Shown here one piece after another: positions 56,808 to 64,000 of a DNA stretch of 64,000 nucleotides (the stretch's first letter is position 1; every line of letters starts with the position of its first letter). Made by a program: the position numbers and the translations under genes. Origin of the DNA: Rotaria socialis (taxonomy: Eukaryota; Rotifera; Eurotatoria; Philodinida; Philodinidae); NCBI GenBank assembly GCA_905331475.1, contig CAJNYU010002801.1, forward strand, positions 1-64,000, in the 5' to 3' direction. The notes under the pieces are model-generated. The model was not told the origin of the DNA. It saw only the letters and a program-made list of their open reading frames with translations, and searched no databases.

Positions 56808-59800
56808 TCAAAATCTTGTCGATGCCGGTTGCCCGGTAAGTGTTTCAATCTAGAAGGAAACAAAAAATAAATAGTATTTAAAAAAAAGAGCAACATGAGT
56901 TAAAGTGATTATACTTCTTTCATAACAAGTTTCTTTTTTGTGAGCGAAATATCAGCTTTTTTTGTCTCACGTCGTTGATGATTTTCACGAGCTTCTTGAT
57001 CGTAATAATCATTTAATTCTTCAAGATTTCTTACATGCTCTAGAAAAGCAACATATTAGTCGAAAATAAATAATACAAACACCAATGGATTCTATTACCT
57101 TGTACAGCTTGTCTTCCTCCCATCCGTAACGAATCCACTAATCGATCACTTTGTTCTTCGATATCTCTACGTCTCATTTTTAATTGATGAATTTGCTCAT
57201 GTGTAAGACGATCTTGTAATTGTTCAATCTATTTGAAACCGGTAGAAAATTTGAATAGAAATTTTTAATAGTAATAAAACAAACTTGTTGTTGAATCAAT
57301 GATGCTTCATAATTTAGTACTTGAACACTTTGTGGATATGTTGTTGTTGCCGGTCGTTGGTTATGTTGATGAGCTCGTCGACGTTGACGATCAGTCAATT
57401 CAACTGGCACTGCTTGACTATACGAAAAACAAAGAAAATGAAATACAAGAAAACATGAAGAAAAAAAGAACAACGGAAAAGGGCGATGCGGGACGAAAAG
57501 TATGCCAACATGCAGGACAGTCAAATGAAACTACACAATGCCTTTTCTATTCGAAATGGTAGCACACAATATACCTGCTACCTACTGCATCATCACTATT
57601 ATTATTACTCTTGGCCATATTTATGGCCAATTGTCCTAATGCTTCGCCTGTGGTTTTAAGACAAGCAATAGCAGTAATGGCTGGTGCAGTGGTTCCTGGT
57701 GATCTGAATTATGTATTTTAATGAATGTAACAAATGTGCAACTACTGATGATAGACAGAAAAAAGTCTTAATTAACTTACTTCGATGCTGGCGGTTTCGC
57801 AGTGCGAGACTAGAAAAAAAAACAAGAACCCAGTGAATAAGAAATTCAAATTACATATGAACTAGAGCTTTACGGATTCTTCAAAACGATCAATAACAAG
57901 CCATCGCTGTGGTAAAATATCAGATGCTTTTGTTTGTCCTAATGCTTCTTTGATACGTAGCTTAATTTCTAATTTTCCTTCAATTTTTTTCTTATGTTCA
58001 CTTTCGAATAAATCAACTGATTCATGTATTGTGCATGTTTGTTCTAATGCAGCTAATTTAATTGATGCTGTACCCAATGGACGATCCGATCGGAGAAAGC
58101 CTGGCTTATAAAAAACAGCTAGTTTTAATTCTTTTCGACTCATTAAACGTCTAAATTTAGCATCGTTTCGTTTAATATAAAATTTATGTTCTGATTCAGG
58201 ATATTCAGCATTAATCGAACCGACTGTGTGACGAGTTCGACCCGTTTGCGGAGTTTCAGTTGGATAAGGAAATTCAATCATTACATAAGTTTCAAGTGTT
58301 GCTGATGAAAAACCTGTCGGAACAGGTAAATTAATACCACGAAGAATTGTGACCTTAAAATTAATTTTCATACGAAATTTTCCTGATGTTTAATATTTAC
58401 CTCAAGATCATTATCTCCCAAATCATTATTAGCCTGTATGACATTCATCTGCCTTCTTTCATAGTGAAACAATGGTGGTTTTATACCATGTTGAAAGCAA
58501 TGTCTTAATTTGTCTAAATCACCTGCACAACGTTGTTCGAGAATTTTATATTCACTCGAATGTTTTAAGCTGTTCGCTCCTTCCATTTGTGCATAGATTT
58601 GTTGGTTGCGTGCACACAATTGAATTTGCTGAAGAAGATCTTCTTGCAAACGGCGATAAATTGTATCACGATCTGCATGAGCTAAATCTTGTGTTAAATC
58701 ATCATCGTCTATCATGTCATTAGCATCTTCGCCAGGTAATTTCGGTACCTAAGAAATACAACAATACAACAAAATACATATTCGATTAAAACAATAATTT
58801 CATACTTGACTCATATCCACTGGCAAACCAGCATCCGCAGCTTCAATCATTGGTTCAAGTCCTCTGCAAGCCACTAAAAATTTTTTAGCGGTTTCAATAT
58901 CACCTAAAAATAAATGTTTCACATTTGCTTAGATCAATAATACAAGACAAAAAAAATGAATATACCGCTTTGTTTCGCTTTTAGAGCGAGTTTTTGAAAT
59001 TTTTCTTGTTTTAAACGAAGTTTTATGGCTTGTTGACTTTTTCTTGCGCCTAAGAAAAATAAAATTGATAAATGGAAGAAGAATGAAATATAACTAACTG
59101 ATTGCAGTATTCGATGATGCAACTGAACCTAATCGTACTTGTGTATTTGATGATGCTGGTCTAGCGGTTGTTGCAGCAGCAGAAGAGACCGATGCAGTTG
59201 GTTGAGGTGTACCTTGTTGAACAGGAATCGGTGCGAAACCAGGCAGATCGGGTAATTCAGTGTAGTTGTATGGACGACCTTTACGTGTAGCATCGATAGC
59301 TTCTTCATATTGCTATTTAGTAACAGAAAAATAATCGATAAAATGAACTGTGTAGCTTGATAAATCGTATGGATATGTTTTTGATGTTTATAAGTAAAGA
59401 TTAAACTATGTTCATCGATGTTTTGTCTGAATAAGAACTTTCACAATTCACTGTTTCGTCTCTTAAGCGTAACAGGACACCTTACGGCAAGTGTTTATTA
59501 AGCGAGAAAAGATTAATTTTATTATATCTCAATGAAATACTTTTGACAACAACTAGCACGCATTTAATAAATCTAGTTTTCAGTGAATTGTGTATTGAGA
59601 AAAGACGAATTACTTTTGATAGTCGTTCCATTCGTCTTGCTTTGGAATTATCTCCAGTTCTAGCCGCTTCTTCACCTCGTTTAGCTAATTCTTCGTGTCG
59701 TTGTTGTAATGCTTCCATGATAGTGCGCGGTTCAGGTGCTTTTACTAAATAGTAAAGAAAGCAATTTTAAACTTCTATGGAGTACAAAGATGATCAATAC

Positions 59801-61143
59801 ACACGCGGAAGACTTGGTGGCGGACCATCATCTTCTGCTACATTATCATACGTTTCTTTCTGTGCAGTAGTAGTAGTAGTAGAAGAAGAAGCAGTAGGTG
59901 CTGCTTTACTTTGTAATGCCTAATATTTTAAGTATAAATAATGAGAAAATTGATTCGATAGTCATTATACCCTTAGTTGAACAATATATTCTTTTGCTTT
60001 AGCCATATCCCCTTGTTGTTTTGCTTGCAAAGCTAACGATTTGAGTCGTGCAACTGCTGGATCTGTATCAGTAAAATTAGATTGTGGTTGTGCTAAAGAA
60101 ACATTTTAAAAATTGTATCATGAAATCATGAATTAGAAATAATCTACGTTTAAAAGCGGCTGATTTATCAGTGGCTCGAGCCGATACTGGAGGTGCTGGT
60201 GTCGGTTGTGCAACAGGTACAGCACGTAGACGTGATGCAGGTAGTTGTGGAGGAGGAGACGGAGCTCGTACGGGCATTTGCTGCGGTACGGATGTCGTTT
60301 GCGTGCTAATGAAAACTTCAGGCGGGATATCTTTTTCATTAATCGGTGCACCAGTTCGAGCTGATTGAAGTAATTCTTGAATAGTCTAAATATATAAATT
60401 AAGATAGGTCAATGCAATCAGGAACTATTTACTTTAAGTTGTCGATCTAGACGTCTCGCTTTTGCAGCATCGCCAGCTGATTTTGCCCCTGCTACAGCTT
60501 TGACATACATTTCTTGACGTCCTACGAGTAAAGACACCATATTACCACTAGATGGTGTTTGTGATTGAGATTTTTGATTATCATGTCTTTCGTTCTGAAT
60601 ATCATCTGTAATTTCATTTAATTCAGCCTGTTAAATTAAATTTTTAGACGGAGAAATCAAAAGAACTAATAGCAACTTACAAGCAAATCTTCATCGTCAA
60701 CGTCAGATAATTCATCATCGTTTATAGGTCGATCGATATCACGGAGAAGTTTATTTACATCATTATGAAATGATTGAAGGTCTTGTGCCATTCCACCTAT
60801 ATATATATATATATATATTTATCCTGGATTACTCAACTAGAAAATAATATTTTTGATTCGAAAAACAAACCTAATTGTCGTTGATTTGACTTTGATCCTC
60901 TTGATTTCGGATTGACCATGTCACCTTGTTGTAATTTTTGTAATTCAGCTTCAAGATCATCATCATCATCGTCATCACCACCGCCCATACCTGATTCATC
61001 GAAATTCGGTACTTGAAAACCCATCTGTATTATCAAAACTAAGATTAAGACAAACATAAATAAGAAAGAAAAACCTGTTGCATGAGAGCGGCTCCACCGC
61101 CGGGTTTTCTTGCTGGCTTGCTTGCTTTACTACTCTTGAGCAT
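56808..61143 (-). CDS. CC2D1: CC2D1A/CC2D1B (Lgd) homologue: DM14 repeats and C2 domain
   Basis: A minus-strand gene of about 15 short exons. The start is ATG at 61143-61141 (MLKSSKASKPARKPGGGAAL). An acidic run (GGGDDDDDDDLEAELQKL) follows, then four DM14 repeats: VGRQEMYVKAVAGAKSAGDA, ARLKSLALQAKQQGDMAKAK, RHEELAKRGEEAARTGDNSK and KFQKLALKAKQSGDIETAKK. Then come a helical segment with RRLQEDLLQQIQLCARNQQI and a C2 domain (58371-57862 region: FKVTILRGINLPVP ... LAVFYKPGFLRSDRPLGTAS). The C-terminal coiled coil (RQRRRAHQHNQRP ... VQVLNYEASLIQQ) ends with TGA at 56810-56808. Lgd/CC2D1 proteins bind the ESCRT-III protein CHMP4/Shrub through DM14 domains and act in endosomal sorting and Notch signalling. 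One intron carries a (TA)n run near 60799-60820. Confidence 0.88.
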
Positions 61144-61706
61144 TCTCGTAAAATGATAGAAGTAGAAATGAATAAATCAATGAATAATATTAGTTTAATG
61201 ATGAGTCATTTTTTCGATTGGTTTACGTCATAAAACCAATCTGTTATAATCGGGTCGCTACTGTCAATTGCATGCTCTACTCAATACGTTTGTTTGCTAA
61301 TGAGATAAAGTTACGGTTGTGATTCAGACTTAACAACCTTTTTGCTGTACACGATGCAGAAATATATCAGTAGATGTCTTTAGTTATCGAAGAAGTGGTG
61401 AAAATTGTGATTTTCTTTTCTGGGCGGTAGTGACACGATAAAATCAAGTCTTCAACTATGAGCATTTTTGTGAATTTTCTTGTTTTTCGTTTACTTATTT
61501 CTAAATTTATCTTATTCAATATCATTAAATAAGTTGACTGAATGTAGATAAGATCAATTGTTATACGTATTAGAGAAATGAACACTATTTTCAATCTATG
61601 AATATTTATGTAATACAAAATAGTTTCCAGTTATCAATGATCGAATCAAAAAGAAATGAAAATGGATGAGTTCAGTTAATAATGCTATTTTGAACGATAT
61701 TCTATT
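61144..61706. other. Spacer CC2D1 / CruF-like gene
   Basis: AT-rich; only weak minus-strand frames. It contains the CC2D1 upstream region and the 3' end of the CruF-like gene. Confidence 0.5.
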
Positions 61707-62516
61707 TCAGGGATTTCGCATAAAACGTCTCAAAGCAAGAATCACTGGTATTCCCATTATTACGGGACCAATCATACGAAGTTCTTTTGGTTCACCAGGA
61801 ATCAAATGTACAATACACATTGCACTATATCCTAATACAGGCAATATCAGCGGGTAACTTTTACGAGCTCGGTATTTCGATCCCATAATGATAGGGCTCT
61901 CATAAAATCGATACATCATATGAATTGTCAAAGTCGTTAAGATCCAACCGAAGAAGTTCTGAAGAGGAATTCCAAAATAAATGCCACCAGCGTGCCAAAC
62001 CCAAGCTCTCACGGTCGGACCTGACAGATAAGGATCAAGAACAAGATCCCATGCTGTCATAACTAATGATCCCACTAAAGACAGAGACAGATGTTTCCCT
62101 CGATTCGATACGATAGGTCGCCCAACAAGAATAAGATTGCTGATGATGTAACTGGGATAAATCATCATGTACCAGGCTATTGGAATCAATATTGGTACAT
62201 CACCAACTTTAATACCCAAATATTTTGTATAATGATAGCTACCGTAGATTAGACCTGTTTGAACACCGAATTGTTCATAAGACCAAGATACAAAAATCGT
62301 TATTAGACAGAATAGCCACGTATTCAAAAACCCTATAAGATATATTGAATGAAACACGCTGAAGAATAACATAAACACTGAGTTGACTATTATAAATTTT
62401 CCAGGAATTCGTAATAGAAACATGGAATCAGACAATAATGGATATATGATGCCATTGTATATGAATAATAATAGAAAAATATTTGATATATACAATAAAA
62501 TATTTTCTTTGCGCAT
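61707..62516 (-). CDS. CruF/DUF422-like carotenoid hydratase-type membrane protein
   Basis: An intronless 269-residue frame with about seven hydrophobic segments. Hallmarks of the carotenoid-hydratase CruF family (DUF422) are visible: YGSYHYTKYLGIKVGDVPIL, then IPIAWYMMIYPSYI, VMTAWDLVLDPYLSGP, and AWVWHAGGIYFGIPLQNFFG. Bacterial and archaeal members add water to the psi end of linear carotenoids (gamma-carotene, bisanhydrobacterioruberin). Animals do not normally carry this family, so transfer from bacteria or fungi is likely. Conserved D and H residues in the family motifs are kept, suggesting function. A bdelloid substrate is unknown. The ATG at 62516 gives a short hydrophobic N-terminus as expected. 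Confidence 0.75.
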   Translation of the reverse strand: MRKENILLYISNIFLLLFIYNGIIYPLLSDSMFLLRIPGKFIIVNSVFMLFFSVFHSIYLIGFLNTWLFCLITIFVSWSYEQFGVQTGLIYGSYHYTKYLGIKVGDVPILIPIAWYMMIYPSYIISNLILVGRPIVSNRGKHLSLSLVGSLVMTAWDLVLDPYLSGPTVRAWVWHAGGIYFGIPLQNFFGWILTTLTIHMMYRFYESPIIMGSKYRARKSYPLILPVLGYSAMCIVHLIPGEPKELRMIGPVIMGIPVILALRRFMRNP

Positions 62517-64000
62517 TTACTCGATTGATTTCAATGTTACGACTGTTACGACTGTTTCGCGTATCCTTTTCTTTCGAATGGAGTACAGAAAAAGACGCAC
62601 ATTCGTTTAATCATTTGCGATACGTCTTTGAGAAAAAATTGCTTGCAAACCAGGTAATTTCAATTTCGTTCATGCGAAACGAACAGAAGAAGAAGGTTTC
62701 AGAACGGCAAAAAACACACTTCATCATACTTGTTCTCCAATCATAAATAGTTCTTGATGTGAAGTGACATAAACTTTAAATAATATTTTTAATCAATAAA
62801 AATTCTCAAAGACAATGCCGATTTATAATAAAAATATTTATTTTCGTCTTCGTACAATATATAATTTCTAATTTTTGTAATATCCACATTTTTTATCATT
62901 ATCATGAATTTATTGGAAAAACATTTACGTTCGATTGTACACTGTTACTCTATCGTATTTTTAACTCTGTATGATTTTCAGTCCCATTTCCTTTAATAGA
63001 AAATAATTACTAGAGCAAAGAAGCAATCTAATCACGCACAGGATAAATGTGAATACACGATTTCGAGTCAGATAGCACCAAATATTTACCGAGATCCATC
63101 TATTAAAAAACGTTTAAGGTAGTGTTTATCATAGCAGTACTTTTTCCATGAGATGAAATATGTGTTGATGAGTACGGATTCAAATTTGTCTAATATTTTG
63201 TAGAAAAACAAAACATATAATGAAATATTTCTATTGAAAAACGAACGGTTTTATCTGCAAACCATTTTATTACCATATAAAGTTTGTGAAGACTATCTGA
63301 CTTCTATCAATTGATACTAGCTGCGGGTAAAATCATGCAATCGAAATATTAAAGACGAGAGAATCGCCTGAGTTATAATGATATTTCAAGGGAAAAAGCC
63401 GAAAAGTCATTACTTTAAGGCAGATATGACATAGCTAAGAAATTACAAAGGATAGCACCAACACATTCTAGAAGTATCCTGACGGATGCATTTTCTCGCC
63501 ATGTAACTCAACAGTGTTTAGATTTCCGGAAAAGAAAATTAGGGAAAATTTGGAAATTTTGGACCTGATATTTCCGAAACTCTTATTATAAAAAACATTG
63601 ATAATGTCTTAAATTGCCAACTTCCGTAATTTTCAGTGTTTGAAACTTCGGAAATCTGAACATACCTCATGTGGCCATATTTTTTGTTCATTTAAAAAAG
63701 ATTCTTTCATAGGCAATAAAAGTTCAAATATAATCGAGTTATTATTGATATGTAACAAGACATAGAAAACTCCGGTATAATGTTTATAGTAATCCTAAAT
63801 ATTTTTATTGTGGTTCCTTCATATCGGCATGGTAGAAATGATTCGTTTCATCACAGAAGTATACAATGTATATTGATAGTTTTTGTAATAATTCCAGTCT
63901 TTCGTTTCTTTTTTCTCAACACCAGTATGATTAATTGACGTGTTTCTTTCTCTTAATACTAAAACTAGACTCACATGAAAGAAAGAGGTAATCATTAATT
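62517..64000. other. Gene-free right end
   Basis: About 1.5 kb of AT-rich DNA with no frame or repeat I can support. The first part should hold the promoter of the CruF-like gene. Confidence 0.5.

Noticed and set aside
57299-57562. Plus-strand frame opposite CC2D1
   Set aside because: Shadow of the CC2D1 exon that encodes the RQRRRAHQHN segment on the minus strand.

Overview
The window looks like genomic DNA of a bdelloid rotifer (Adineta/Rotaria type). The evidence is AT-rich DNA, many very short GT-AG introns, short TGTGGG-like telomeric tracts, an endonuclease-less Penelope-like (Athena-type) retroelement, an LTR retroelement with an exonuclease ORF3, a rotifer-type GPCR relic, and intronless genes of bacterial character beside ordinary animal genes. 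The species is inferred from these features, not proven.

Left domain (1-27.8 kb) is mobile-element rich. It opens with a piece of a palindromic hAT-type MITE, then a head-to-tail array: TGTGGG-like tract, 5'-truncated Penelope-like 3' fragment, second tract, and a two-ORF Athena-type element on the minus strand. Next comes a plus-strand LTR retroelement (115-bp left LTR, gag, pol, DEDDy exonuclease ORF3; right LTR not found), then a broken OSER1-like gene. From 13.97 to 25.80 kb lie three co-oriented, intron-rich genes: a KRBA2/Ginger-like DDE integrase, a short RPA70-like protein with two OB folds, and a DUF3987-type P-loop ATPase. The first two were traced exon by exon and close in frame; the third was traced through its domain region. 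Integrase plus single-strand-binding protein plus helicase-like ATPase is my best candidate for an undescribed replicative mobile element, although I could not find its ends. At 27.74-27.78 kb a short G-rich then C-rich pair resembles a head-to-head telomeric junction.

Middle (27.8-46.2 kb): degenerate repeats, a poly-G stretch with an assembly N, two TA-flanked MITEs, a complete RIF1 homologue on the minus strand (seven exons, 1,627 residues, SILK and RVxF PP1-docking motifs and the C-terminal domain), an intronless beta-lactamase-fold serine hydrolase, two hAT-type MITEs with perfect 8-bp target duplications, and a GPCR pseudogene.

Right (46.8-64 kb) is a compact host gene block: a NYN/PIN-type RNase with four UBA-like repeats, a polyglutamine protein, ABCF3 (translation/GCN pathway), CC2D1A/B (Lgd; four DM14 domains plus C2) and an intronless CruF/DUF422-like membrane protein that looks horizontally acquired. 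I saw no tRNA, rRNA or CRISPR. Exon models rest on GT-AG boundaries and frame continuity read by eye; family assignments rest on recalled motifs, not on a search.
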